Source: a virus
IMG/VR virus record: IMGVR_UViG_3300006865_000376
Span: 1-20,901 of that record
Direction: 5' to 3' (one strand)
DNA length: 20,901 bases
The position numbers and the translations under genes were made by a program. Within the stretch, counting starts at the first letter, position 1. The number at the start of each line of letters is the position of its first letter. The notes beneath the pieces are model-generated. The model was not told where the DNA came from, made no database searches, and worked only from the letters and a program-made list of their open reading frames with translations. Positions 1 to 7,527 of the stretch are shown here, piece by piece.

Positions 1-204
1 CTACTTCGTGCGCTCGATCCGCAGGCAGAGCCCCGTCATGCCCTCGACGAGGACGAGCTGGTGCACCGCCTGTTGCATCGTCGCGGTCGGGCCGGCCGGC
101 TTGGCGGGCGCCGTGGCGAGGTAGGTGCCGCCGGCGCCGGCCAGGGCCGAGGCGGCGGCGAGCAGGGCCGCCGACAGAGCCGGCTTCAGGGTCTCCCAGC
201 TCAT
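1..204 (-). CDS. Small membrane or secreted protein at the end of the lysis block
   Basis: This is a 67-aa protein with an ATG start and a TAG stop on the first bases of the window, so the gene is complete. Its start overlaps the stop of the Rz1-like gene by four bases (ATGA), so it is probably translationally coupled to it. Residues 8-31 form one Ala/Gly/Leu-rich hydrophobic stretch (around SAALLAAASALAGAGG), followed by an Ala/Pro linker and a short charged C-terminus. This could be a single membrane helix or an uncleaved or cleaved signal peptide. I do not recognise the family. Its position beside endolysin and spanin genes makes a holin or holin-modulator role possible, but one weak helix is thin evidence. 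What lies downstream is outside the window. Confidence 0.6.
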   Translation of the reverse strand: MSWETLKPALSAALLAAASALAGAGGTYLATAPAKPAGPTATMQQAVHQLVLVEGMTGLCLRIERTK

Positions 205-530
205 GGCTTCGCCTCCGGGAACAGCGCCTTGAGCCTGGCCGAGCAGGTCGCCCGCTTGGCGACCTCCTCGCGCAGGGCGCGCTTGAGCGCCATGCGGTCA
301 CGCACGGCCACCGCGTCGGAGGCGCCGTCGGGCAGGTCGGCGAGGCCGGCGATCTTAGGCTCCTTGGCCGGTGGAGTCCTCTGGGTGTCGCACTCGGCCG
401 GGATCACCGGATGGGTCTCGGTGACGAACGCCGGCGCCGGCTCGCGCGCGCAGCCAGACAGCAGCGCGCCGAGGGCGAGGGCCGAACGCCCGAAAGCCCG
501 GCAGACGAGGGGAGCAGGTCGCGCGGTCAA
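201..530 (-). CDS. Rz1-like outer-membrane spanin lipoprotein
   Basis: This is a 109-aa protein. The start is TTG at 530, overlapping the TGA of the Rz-like gene (TTGA), and is chosen because GAGGAGG lies 8 bases upstream. The N-terminus has a basic segment, a hydrophobic stretch and a lipobox LLSGC, with the lipidated Cys at residue 27. After it come Pro-rich stretches (REPAPAF, RTPPAKEP) and a charged helical C-terminus. In Gram-negative phages an Rz1 lipoprotein in the outer membrane pairs through the periplasm with the Rz inner-membrane protein and fuses the two membranes in the last step of lysis. Gene order (endolysin, Rz, Rz1), the overlap and the lipobox all support this. At 109 aa it is longer than lambda Rz1 and lies after, not inside, the Rz frame, so this is the overlapping rather than the nested arrangement. 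Confidence 0.82.
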   Translation of the reverse strand: MTARPAPLVCRAFGRSALALGALLSGCAREPAPAFVTETHPVIPAECDTQRTPPAKEPKIAGLADLPDGASDAVAVRDRMALKRALREEVAKRATCSARLKALFPEAKP

Positions 531-910
531 TCGTCGAGCCTCCTCAGGATAGATCGCGGGTAGCAGAGCGTCCGCGGCCGGGCGGCGAGCTCGCGCTCCA
601 CCTGGGCAGCGCGCTCGAGCGCGCGGTCGCGCTCCGCGGCGAGCTCCCTGGCGCGCGCCGCCGCGATCTCCTCGGAGCGGCGCTGCCGCGCCTGGCGGAG
701 CGCCGCGGCCTGGGTGCGGGCGCTGGCGAGCCGCTGCTCCCATGCCGCGTTGCATGCCGCCCGGGCGTCGCCCCGGGCATCCTCGCGCAGCCACCACAGG
801 CCCAGGAGGACGGCGCCGATCGCGACTGTGGCGGCGGCCGCCACGGCGATGGCCTGGGCGGCCGGGCCGGCGAGGCGCTGGCCAAGCCAGGCGGAGATGA
901 GCGCGCCCAT
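527..910 (-). CDS. Rz-like inner-membrane spanin
   Basis: This is a 127-aa protein. ATG at 910 overlaps the endolysin TGA by one base (TGATG). Residues 17-41 are a clear transmembrane segment (AVAAAATVAIGAVLLGLWWL). Residues 42-112 are an Ala/Arg/Glu-rich helix with the heptad look of a coiled coil, followed by a short C-terminal tail. One N-terminal membrane anchor plus a periplasmic coiled coil is the usual plan of Rz (i-spanin), and the next gene encodes a lipoprotein of the Rz1 type. The partner and the lysis role are inferred from family and context. Sequence identity among spanins is low, so the call rests on topology and gene order. A longer frame runs through this gene from 2515, but upstream of 910 it is a shadow of other genes. 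Confidence 0.82.
   Translation of the reverse strand: MGALISAWLGQRLAGPAAQAIAVAAAATVAIGAVLLGLWWLREDARGDARAACNAAWEQRLASARTQAAALRQARQRRSEEIAAARARELAAERDRALERAAQVERELAARPRTLCYPRSILRRLDD
539..545 (-). promoter_or_regulatory. Strong ribosome binding site that sets the TTG start of the Rz1-like gene
   Basis: On the minus strand GAGGAGG sits 8 bases before the TTG at 530. It lies inside the last codons of the Rz-like gene. No ATG or GTG in the same frame lies close to the lipobox, so this site decides the start. Confidence 0.75.
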
Positions 911-1893
911 CAGCGGTGGGCCCTGCGCCAGAGGAAGGTGTAGACGCCGCCGGCGACGGCGATCACCCCGACCCAGAACAGCGGGTCGCCGAGCAGCGCC
1001 ATGACGAACGCCCGGGCCGAGACCTGCCCTTGCATGAACATGCGGTTGAAGGCGTTGCTGATGGCGTTGCCGACGCCGAACGTGCCGCCGCCGCCGAGGG
1101 TGATCTCGGTCTTCCAGGGCGGGATGGGATCGTGGGGCTCGGCGCGCCCCTGCTCGGCGCTGCGGGCGTCGGGATCGGCAGGCGGCGGCTCGAAGGTGAC
1201 CGCGGCCGCCCACTGCTGAGCGCCGGCGTCCTCGAGGGCGCGCCGCTCGATGCGGTCCCAGCGCCGCTCCCAGCCGGGGTTCTGGGGGTAGTTGCGGAGG
1301 CTGCGCCCGAACCGCCGGCGCTCGGCGAGGTAGCGCCGGATCAGGTTGGGCAGGAAGGCGCTGCGGATGGCGCCGGCGGTCTCGTAGCCGAAATGCCCGT
1401 CGGCGTGGACGCCGAGCGCACGCTGCAGGTGCTTCATCGCCGTCACCGGCCCGGAGTTGACGGCGAAGTCGAAGACGGCGAGGTCGAGGCCGGCGGGCAT
1501 GTGCTCGCAGCCCGCCGGGGTCCAGTACTGGCCCCAATAGATGTCGAGGATCTCGTGGCGCTCGATCTGGCGCACGTCGCGCGGGGGCAGGCCGCGCGAG
1601 GCGCGGTAATCGTTGTAGGTGCGCCAGGTCACGCCGCACATGGTGGCACCGCCGGGATCGGCCCTGAGGGGCCGGTTGGAGTAGCCGCCCTCGATGTCGA
1701 GGACCTCGGCCAGGCACCGCTGGAAGCGCCCCTGGGCCGCAGGCCAAGGCTCGGTCATGGGTGCTCCGATTGGCTGGCAGGCGCCGCCGGACGCCCGCGG
1801 AAGGAGCTCGCGGATCAGGAGGAAGGCGAGGAGCGCAGCGCCGCCGATCGCGCCCGCGAGGATCCCCGCCACAACGGCGAGGAGCGTGAGCAC
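910..1893 (-). CDS. Glycoside hydrolase 108 endolysin with N- and C-terminal membrane segments
   Basis: This is a 327-aa protein from a GTG start. The catalytic region carries the GH108 signature: DIEGGYSN (predicted catalytic Glu68), then ADPGG, then TMCGVTW. It is followed by a peptidoglycan-binding-like part (LDLAVFDFAVNSGP, DGHFGYETAGAI). GH108 enzymes cleave the glycan strand of peptidoglycan. Residues 3-28 are a Gly/Ala-rich hydrophobic segment like a signal-arrest-release anchor. Residues 296-320 are a second membrane segment, ending in WRRAHR. The start is uncertain: GTG at 1893 has no clear ribosome site, while ATG at 1758 (MTEPWPAAQ) has GGAG five bases upstream and would give a 282-aa form without the first anchor. 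The gene comes after the tail fibre gene and overlaps the Rz-like gene by one base. The enzyme class is secure; the topology is inferred. Confidence 0.85.
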   Translation of the reverse strand: MLTLLAVVAGILAGAIGGAALLAFLLIRELLPRASGGACQPIGAPMTEPWPAAQGRFQRCLAEVLDIEGGYSNRPLRADPGGATMCGVTWRTYNDYRASRGLPPRDVRQIERHEILDIYWGQYWTPAGCEHMPAGLDLAVFDFAVNSGPVTAMKHLQRALGVHADGHFGYETAGAIRSAFLPNLIRRYLAERRRFGRSLRNYPQNPGWERRWDRIERRALEDAGAQQWAAAVTFEPPPADPDARSAEQGRAEPHDPIPPWKTEITLGGGGTFGVGNAISNAFNRMFMQGQVSARAFVMALLGDPLFWVGVIAVAGGVYTFLWRRAHR

Positions 1894-1926
1894 CGCGGGC
1901 GCCCGCCGGCGCCGGCTGCGCCAGGC

Positions 1927-3594
1927 TCAGGCGTCCCTGCCCCTGCGGTCGGTGTAGCCAACGGTCCAGATGCGTAGCGTGGTGGTGGCCGCCGAGGCGC
2001 GCACCGCGATCCGGCCGGAGGCATCCGTCGGCACCACGAATGCCCCCACGTCCGCCGTGACCGCCCGCAAGGACACTCCCGGCGGCGCCGACGCGCTCGG
2101 TGCCGCATCCGTCTCGGTGGTGGGCTGCAGGAGCACGTTGGCCGACGTGCCATGGGAGGCGAACGCGCGCACGTTCGCCTTCGTGCCCGGCGGCGCCGTC
2201 ACCGTGACGAGCTCGCGCGCGTTGCCGATCGTGGTGTTGAAGTCCAGCACGGCGGTGGTCCACCACACGTCGTCGCCGACCTGGGTGAACGCCAGGATGT
2301 TGCCCGCGGCATCGTTGTAGACCGCGCCGATGCGCCGCTTGAGATCGTAGTTGGCCGGCATGCTGGGCGAGGTCGCGCTCTCGGAGAAGAGCACGTCCAC
2401 CACGCCCGTGTCGGAACGCTTGATGAGCCACACATGGTACCAGGTGGAGACGTCCGGGGTGCCCGCCACGCTCTCCGTGCCGTCGAGGCCACCCTGGTTG
2501 CTGCCGACGGCCCACGATGCATCAAGCTGCTTCGTGAGCGTCGCAGCGAGCACGATGTTCGCGGCGTCGGTGCTGTCGCGTGCGGCGCCGGGGGCGATGT
2601 CGACGTCGTTGGTCGGATCGGTGGCGTTGTTGGCAAGCCCGAGGCCGGCGAGATAGGAGCGCGGCAGGTTCGCCGGCGGCTGATCTCCGGCTCGAGAGAA
2701 CTCAATGGTGAGCTCATTGCCGTTCGCGAACGAGCCCGCGCTCGCCACGTGGGACAATGCGAGCTGCGTCCATCCACTGTTGTCGGTGGAGGCGCCCACG
2801 ACGTTGTAGATCGCGATGTTCTGCGGGGCGCCCTTCTTCTTGATGATGAGCGTGCCGCGCACCGGATTGGTGCTGTCGTCCCATGCCAGGATCGCCGCCG
2901 ACACGTCCGGGTTGCCGACCGCAGCGGACAGGTCCGAGATCGCTGCGGCCGTGACGCTGGACAGGGTCGCATGGTTGAGGCGGATGTCGCCTGCGCCCGG
3001 GTCCGCCATGCTCGTCGCGCTGTCGAACTTGAAGAGGTAGCCGGCGGATACTCCGTCAACACCGTCCGCGCCTGGCGCGAGGTTGATGGTCCAGTCCGCG
3101 TACGTCCCCGAGCCCCCGGTCACATCGACGTCGACGACGAGCTCGTCGCCGTCATAGGAGGTGACGACGCCCTGCATGTAATTGGCCTCGTCGGCATCCG
3201 AGACGCTGATGACGCGCTGCCCGGCGGTGTAGCTGACCCCGGCCACCCCCGCGAAGGTCTTGCTGCCGGTGCCGATCGCCACGCTGGTCGCGGAGGCGCC
3301 GATGTAGCGGACCCCGTCGGACTCGGCGGCGAGTCCGATCGGGACGTAGCGCCTGACGACCTGGAACGCCCCGAGGGTTGCGGTGATCTTGTAGGCGCCG
3401 CCGGCGACGTGGAACGCCGGCTTGCCATCGGTGGAGACGAACGGATTGGAGAGGGGCGTGGCGCCGCTGCGGTCGGCGTAGAGCGTCGCGAGCGGTGCGC
3501 CCGGGGTCTCCCGGCGCACCTCGACCTGCGCTCCGAGCAGCAGGTTGCCCTCGTCGTCCTGGAGGACGCCTTCCCACCGTGCGTAGATGGTCAT
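1927..3594 (-). CDS. Tail fibre / receptor-binding-type protein
   Basis: This is a 555-aa protein. ATG at 3594 lies one base after the stop of the central tail gene. The N-terminus (MTIYARWEGVLQDDEGNLL, then ADRSGATPLSNPF and GGAYKITA) resembles the small beta-sandwich found at the base of phage fibres and side-tail proteins. A short collagen-like link (PGADGVDGVS, near residue 175) leads to a beta-rich part beginning YLFKFDSATSMADPGAGDIR. A further module contains NATDPTNDVDIAPGAARDS and STWYHVWLIKRSDTG, of a type I remember as recurrent in alphaproteobacterial prophage fibres. The C-terminus is beta-rich (RIWTVGYTDRRGRDA). Its place between the central tail protein and the lysis genes is standard for a fibre gene. 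No chaperone or acetyltransferase gene follows it. The receptor is unknown. The structural role is likely; the exact family is not certain. Confidence 0.8.
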   Translation of the reverse strand: MTIYARWEGVLQDDEGNLLLGAQVEVRRETPGAPLATLYADRSGATPLSNPFVSTDGKPAFHVAGGAYKITATLGAFQVVRRYVPIGLAAESDGVRYIGASATSVAIGTGSKTFAGVAGVSYTAGQRVISVSDADEANYMQGVVTSYDGDELVVDVDVTGGSGTYADWTINLAPGADGVDGVSAGYLFKFDSATSMADPGAGDIRLNHATLSSVTAAAISDLSAAVGNPDVSAAILAWDDSTNPVRGTLIIKKKGAPQNIAIYNVVGASTDNSGWTQLALSHVASAGSFANGNELTIEFSRAGDQPPANLPRSYLAGLGLANNATDPTNDVDIAPGAARDSTDAANIVLAATLTKQLDASWAVGSNQGGLDGTESVAGTPDVSTWYHVWLIKRSDTGVVDVLFSESATSPSMPANYDLKRRIGAVYNDAAGNILAFTQVGDDVWWTTAVLDFNTTIGNARELVTVTAPPGTKANVRAFASHGTSANVLLQPTTETDAAPSASAPPGVSLRAVTADVGAFVVPTDASGRIAVRASAATTTLRIWTVGYTDRRGRDA

Positions 3595-3595
3595 G

Positions 3596-6500
3596 TCAGT
3601 TGATCTCCGGGCCGGCGCGTGTGCCGGGGACCGTGATGGTGCAGAAGCTCACGCCGTCGATCGCGGCGCCCGGCTGGCCGCCGGTGCCGCCTGGCGTAGG
3701 AAATTTGCCGCTCTCTCCGGGCTGACCATTCTGTCCGGCCTGCCCTGGACCGCCACCATTGCCGCCGGCGGTATACGCGCCGCTAGGATGACCACTTCCG
3801 CCGCCCTGCCCCCCCTGTCCGCCCGCGTTTGCGGTGCCTGCAGAGCCGGGCAGGCCCGGTACGACAACCGCGCCGGCGACAGTGCCTGACCCGCCTGCTC
3901 CGCCCGTGCCGGGATTGGTTCCAGCACCACCACCGCCACCGCCGCCAGCGTGACTGTATAAGCCTTGATCGAAGTCGGCCCCGCCACCACCGCCACCACC
4001 GCCACCGCCATAAATGGTGCCAGCGTTCTCGAGCGTGATGGGGTGGCGCGTGTAGAGCGCCTTGCCGCCGACGCCGCCGTTGCCGCCCCTATTGGGATAG
4101 AGCCCGCCCGCACCACCGTTGCCGCCCCTGCCCTGGATGCGGCCGTTGTTGCGGATGGTGATCGGCATGCCCGTAGGCCAGCTGCCGACATCGAACGCGC
4201 GCACGGTCGTGCTGGTCGCGCCGACGGTGACTCCGCTGTTGATGATGCACAGCACCTCGACTCCGGCGGCGACGTCCTGGGCAGTTGGCGCCGGGAACAG
4301 CGAGTCGTGCGCGGTGCGCAGGTTGAAGTTGTTGGTGCCCGTGCCGATGACGATCGTGCGGGTCGTCAGGAACGCGTCATCGAACGGCAGCCAGTTCGCC
4401 TCCTCGGCCTCGACCTGGTAGCGGTCCGAGGACGGGTTCAGGCGCACCACCTGGATCGGCAGATTGGCGCGCGCGCCGGTGGCGTCCTGGATGGTGGCAT
4501 GCTCGAGGCGGTAGCCGCCACCCAGCACGACGGCCTCCCGTCCCGGCCGGAACAAATCGAACCGGAACTTGCGCGGCGGCGTCGAGAACCGGCCGAGGAT
4601 GATGTCGTTGAGCCGCAGCGCGGTGCTGCGGCCGAGAGCGGGAATCCAGCGCGAGTAGATCTTGCGGATGGCCGCCGGCTGGTCGATGAAGGCCGCGTTG
4701 GGGTCCTGCGATATCGCGGTGGAGCGGTAGTTGGCGGGGTCGTCCCGCTTCTCGAGCGGGTTGATCTGGCCGAAGTAGGTCCACACCTGCGACACCCGGG
4801 TGTCGGGCTGCTCCGCCTTGTTGAACGTGCCCTCCATCCACGTCCGCTCGTCGAACAGCCGGGCATCCGTCGTGATCTGCCGCAGCACCTGCAGCCGGAT
4901 GGTCTGCGCGGCATCGTCCCAGCCGAGCGCCAGGCCGGCCTGCTCTATGACCTCGGACACGAGCTGGTTGACCGAGGTCGGCTCGGCGATCACCGCCGTG
5001 TAGAGGCGCTGCAGATAGGTGTCGACCTCCTGATCCCAGTCGTGGATCGGGATGAACGCCTCGTCGACGCCGGCGAAGTCGACCAGGAGGTCGCGGATGA
5101 TCTGCGAGGGCTTCTCGGCGTTGAACTCCAGGCAGACCTGCACACGGTCCTCGGCCTGGTGGGCGATGGCCGTCGTGCCCTTCTGCGCGCGGGTCAGGGT
5201 GAGGGCATCGCCCGCGCGCGTGAAGGCGCAGATCTCGCGGCCGCCGATGGCGACGAGACCCGAGGCCGGATACTCGGCATTGCCGATGCCGGTGGGCGAC
5301 AGAGTGGCCGAGGTCGCCGCGGCCGTGATGTTGGCGGCCAGATAGCCGTTGCTCAGCACCGGGGCCTGGGCGCGGTCGCCGTCGGCGAGCTTGAGGACGT
5401 CCTTGGCGGTCAGCGTATAGGTGCCGTCGGCCGCGGCCTGGAAGCTCTCGACCACATAGTGGCGGACGTCCATGTCCCCCAGCGCCTGGCCGAGCAGCCC
5501 GCGAATGACCCGGATCGGCCGGCCCTGCAGGAAGGGATGCCGCGCCCGCCACTTGCCCCAGAACGTCCCCTGCTTGAACGGGTCGTAGGGCCGGTCGGCG
5601 AGGTACTTGTCGAAGCCAGGGCCGGTGTCGCTATGGGGCCGGTCGCGGAAGGTCACCGTGAGCGAGGAGCGCGTGCCGAGGTCCTTGCCGAGGCTCATGG
5701 TGCCGGCGTTGAGCTGGACGCCGGTGACGATCGGGATCGCCGGGATATCGGCAGGCAGATAGCCGGTGTCGATCGCGAAGCGGTAGGTCTGGGTCACCTC
5801 GTCGAAGTTGGCCAGGTCCTGGCAGGTGCCCAGCGAGTTGAAGCACTTGATCGGGCCGGTGGTGAAGAGCGAGGGGTCGAGCGCGCCCTGCTCGGTGAAC
5901 CCGCCACCTGTGCCCTTGTTCTCGATCCAGCCCGGCAGGGCGCCGGCCAGGAACACCTCAGGCGCCGAGCCGGTCGGGGTGGCGCCGTTGGCGCCGAGGT
6001 CGACAGGACGGCCGGCGGCATCGATGAACAGGCGGCGGTTGCCTGTGACCGACAGGTCGAGATAGGTGCCCGGGTTGAACCACAGGTCGGCAAGATCGGC
6101 GTCGAGCTTGTTGCCCCCGCCGGGGTCGGCGCCGACCGCCCAGTCCGCCAGCGTGAGGTCGATGTTGGCGTTGGTGTAGGTCGTCACGGTCGCGAGATCC
6201 GAGAGGTCGTCGCGATAGAGCCACCGCTTGGCGGTGTCGGCGAGGTCGACCGAGCACAGGATGTGGGCCCAGCGCCCGATCGTGAGCGCGCCGGACTCGA
6301 TGTCGAGCACGGTCGCGCCGGCGGCGTCGGCGGCGACGATGCGCACCTTGCCGACCGACCCAAGCGTGGCCCGGAAGCGGAGGGTCGCGCCGCCGACCGT
6401 GGTGGCGCCGCAGAAGATCTGCGCAGCGGAGCCGGGCAGCGCCTGTAGCCTGATCCAGAAGCTCAGCGTGAAGGTCTTGCCGTCGGCCGCGCCGGTGAGC

Positions 6501-6652
6501 CCGGCCCCGCGGGTGAGATAGTCCCCGATGCCGTCGAAGCGGACGGGCGCTGGCCGATAGCCGGCGTAATCGAGCACGGCCTGGCAGGGCAGGACGCCAT
6601 AGTCGAGGGCGCAGTAGGGGACGTCTACCTCGATGTAGACGAGGGCCTTCAT
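3596..6652 (-). CDS. Central tail (hub/tip) protein with inserted LamG-like domain and glycine-rich tip
   Basis: This is a 1018-aa protein. ATG at 6652 overlaps the previous stop by four bases. Residues 1-27 (DVPYCALDYGVLPCQ) and 265-300 (KCFNSLGTCQDLANF, then TQTYRF) look like two halves of one domain, with Cys at 14, 23, 270 and 277. Between them, residues 35-245 read as a LamG/concanavalin-like jelly roll (FDGIGDYLTR, FTLSFWIRLQ, RWAHILCSVD). Residues 300-760 are the hub part, with KDVLKLADG, LVSEVIEQAGLALGWDD and FRFDLFRPGREAVVLGGGY, comparable to lambda J-type central proteins. A connector (ITIRNNGRIQG) then leads into a glycine-rich C-terminus (841-1018). By gene order it forms the tail tip and probably contacts the host. 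The LamG call is from sequence pattern only. Confidence 0.82.
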   Translation of the reverse strand: MKALVYIEVDVPYCALDYGVLPCQAVLDYAGYRPAPVRFDGIGDYLTRGAGLTGAADGKTFTLSFWIRLQALPGSAAQIFCGATTVGGATLRFRATLGSVGKVRIVAADAAGATVLDIESGALTIGRWAHILCSVDLADTAKRWLYRDDLSDLATVTTYTNANIDLTLADWAVGADPGGGNKLDADLADLWFNPGTYLDLSVTGNRRLFIDAAGRPVDLGANGATPTGSAPEVFLAGALPGWIENKGTGGGFTEQGALDPSLFTTGPIKCFNSLGTCQDLANFDEVTQTYRFAIDTGYLPADIPAIPIVTGVQLNAGTMSLGKDLGTRSSLTVTFRDRPHSDTGPGFDKYLADRPYDPFKQGTFWGKWRARHPFLQGRPIRVIRGLLGQALGDMDVRHYVVESFQAAADGTYTLTAKDVLKLADGDRAQAPVLSNGYLAANITAAATSATLSPTGIGNAEYPASGLVAIGGREICAFTRAGDALTLTRAQKGTTAIAHQAEDRVQVCLEFNAEKPSQIIRDLLVDFAGVDEAFIPIHDWDQEVDTYLQRLYTAVIAEPTSVNQLVSEVIEQAGLALGWDDAAQTIRLQVLRQITTDARLFDERTWMEGTFNKAEQPDTRVSQVWTYFGQINPLEKRDDPANYRSTAISQDPNAAFIDQPAAIRKIYSRWIPALGRSTALRLNDIILGRFSTPPRKFRFDLFRPGREAVVLGGGYRLEHATIQDATGARANLPIQVVRLNPSSDRYQVEAEEANWLPFDDAFLTTRTIVIGTGTNNFNLRTAHDSLFPAPTAQDVAAGVEVLCIINSGVTVGATSTTVRAFDVGSWPTGMPITIRNNGRIQGRGGNGGAGGLYPNRGGNGGVGGKALYTRHPITLENAGTIYGGGGGGGGGGADFDQGLYSHAGGGGGGGAGTNPGTGGAGGSGTVAGAVVVPGLPGSAGTANAGGQGGQGGGSGHPSGAYTAGGNGGGPGQAGQNGQPGESGKFPTPGGTGGQPGAAIDGVSFCTITVPGTRAGPEIN
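3599..4132 (-). repeat. Glycine-rich coding tract (polyglycine adhesin-like tip)
   Basis: This tract codes for residues 841-1018 of the central tail protein. It contains a run of ten Gly near residues 882-891, a run of seven near 903-909, and many GG-x-GG steps broken by short loops (LYPNR, ADFDQGLYSH, GTNPGT). The layout resembles the polyglycine-II sandwich of T-even gp38-type tail adhesins, in which the Gly stretches form a rigid lattice and the loops between them bind receptor. Function is inferred from that resemblance. Confidence 0.65.
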
Positions 6653-7455
6653 GCGACGCCCCGCAGGTCGAAGTCGATCGCCATCATGCCGTTGGGGCGA
6701 TCATTGGTCGGCCGCGGCACGCCCCCCGGGAACCAGCCGAAGCCGGTCTCGTAGGGGTAGGTGCCGGGGCGCCAGGCCCAGAAGAAGGGGCTCTCGGCGC
6801 CGGCCGCCACGAACGGGTCCATGTGCTGGCGGTACCAGGCCGGGTCGAGGTTCTTGAGGGAGACCGAGGTGCTGCGGGTCTCGCCGACGACGATGCGGCC
6901 GAGGAAGTTGCCGCTTTCGCTGACGCCGTTGATGACGGTGACCTCGCGCCCGTAGGGCATGGGCGTATGACCGACGTAGATGCGCCTCGGGATCACCAGC
7001 AGCCGGCCGACGTAGAGCACGGCTGCTTCGGGCGGCGCGCTGCCCTCCTGCATGCGCACGCGCACGCCCGCGAGCGACTGCGGCTCCCAGCGGAAGATCA
7101 CCGGCTTGTCGTCGGCGAGCAGCGTCTCGCCGACGAGCTCCGACCAGCCGCTCCCGTCGTCGCCCTCGATGCTTACCGGGATCTGCGCCGAGCCGAGGTT
7201 GTGCCTGGCGATGCCGACGTAGTCGACGGGATCGGAGTCGGCGATGGCGACGGTCAGGTACTCGTCGCCGGAGGGATCGGCCACCCACAAGAGGTCGGTG
7301 GCGGGATTGGCGAGGTTGGTGGCCGGGAAGCCCTCGGCCTGTGTGGTCGCGGTGATGTTCGCCGTGGTGACGAGGTTGCGGTAGCCGATCACGGGATTGT
7401 TGACGTTCGGGTCGGCGCCGAGCTGCGCGACCAGCGACGGCGACAGGATGATCAT
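6649..7455 (-). CDS. Distal tail protein, unnamed family
   Basis: This is a 268-aa protein. ATG at 7455 has AGGA about ten bases upstream, inside the second copy of the 30-bp repeat. The gene overlaps the central tail gene by four bases. It starts MIILSPSLVAQLGADP. The middle has a discoidin-like beta-sandwich look (NLANPATDLLWVAD, DYVGIARHNLGSAQIP, SLAGVRVRM), and the C-terminal third has GREVTVINGVSESGNFLGR, SLKNLDPAWYRQHMDPFV and SPFFWAWRPGTYP. The C-terminal part reads like a distal-tail or hub-adaptor element that connects the tail tube end to the central tail protein. Its position directly before the 1018-aa protein agrees with that. I do not recognise a named family with certainty. Confidence 0.78.
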   Translation of the reverse strand: MIILSPSLVAQLGADPNVNNPVIGYRNLVTTANITATTQAEGFPATNLANPATDLLWVADPSGDEYLTVAIADSDPVDYVGIARHNLGSAQIPVSIEGDDGSGWSELVGETLLADDKPVIFRWEPQSLAGVRVRMQEGSAPPEAAVLYVGRLLVIPRRIYVGHTPMPYGREVTVINGVSESGNFLGRIVVGETRSTSVSLKNLDPAWYRQHMDPFVAAGAESPFFWAWRPGTYPYETGFGWFPGGVPRPTNDRPNGMMAIDFDLRGVA

Positions 7456-7461
7456 GCCGGC

Positions 7462-7491
7462 TGCGTCCTGGTCGAGATCAGCACGTGGCCG
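7462..7491 (-). repeat. 30-bp direct repeat, copy B (remnant of tape-measure 3' end)
   Basis: These 30 bases are identical to 8442-8471. On the minus strand they can be read as GGHVLISTRTQPA followed by TGA, which nearly matches the true tape-measure C-terminus (DGHVLISTRTQGP). The upstream residues VR also match. The TGA overlaps the ATG of the distal tail gene at 7455 (ATGA), and the AGGA inside the repeat is that gene's likely ribosome site. The 72 bases between 7456 and 7527 hold no gene apart from this remnant. Confidence 0.9.
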
Positions 7492-7527
7492 CCACGGACG
7501 CGGCGCGATGCCGCCGCCGGCTGCGCG

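Noticed and set aside
911-2515. Upstream part of the long minus-strand frame ending at 527
   Set aside because: Only 527-910 (Rz-like) is coding. The rest is an Arg/His-rich shadow of the endolysin and fibre genes.
2152-3603. 483-aa open frame on the plus strand
   Set aside because: Antisense shadow of the tail fibre gene, with low-complexity Arg/Val/Gly/Asp composition.
3599-4132. Possible tandem DNA repeat or CRISPR-like array in the GGN-rich stretch
   Set aside because: The repetition comes from Gly codons. Unit lengths vary, and there are no constant repeats with spacers.
3965-6448. 827-aa open frame on the plus strand
   Set aside because: It is antisense to the central tail gene. Its composition (Arg/Gly/Val/Asp-rich, no motifs) is that of a shadow frame produced by G/C-biased third positions.
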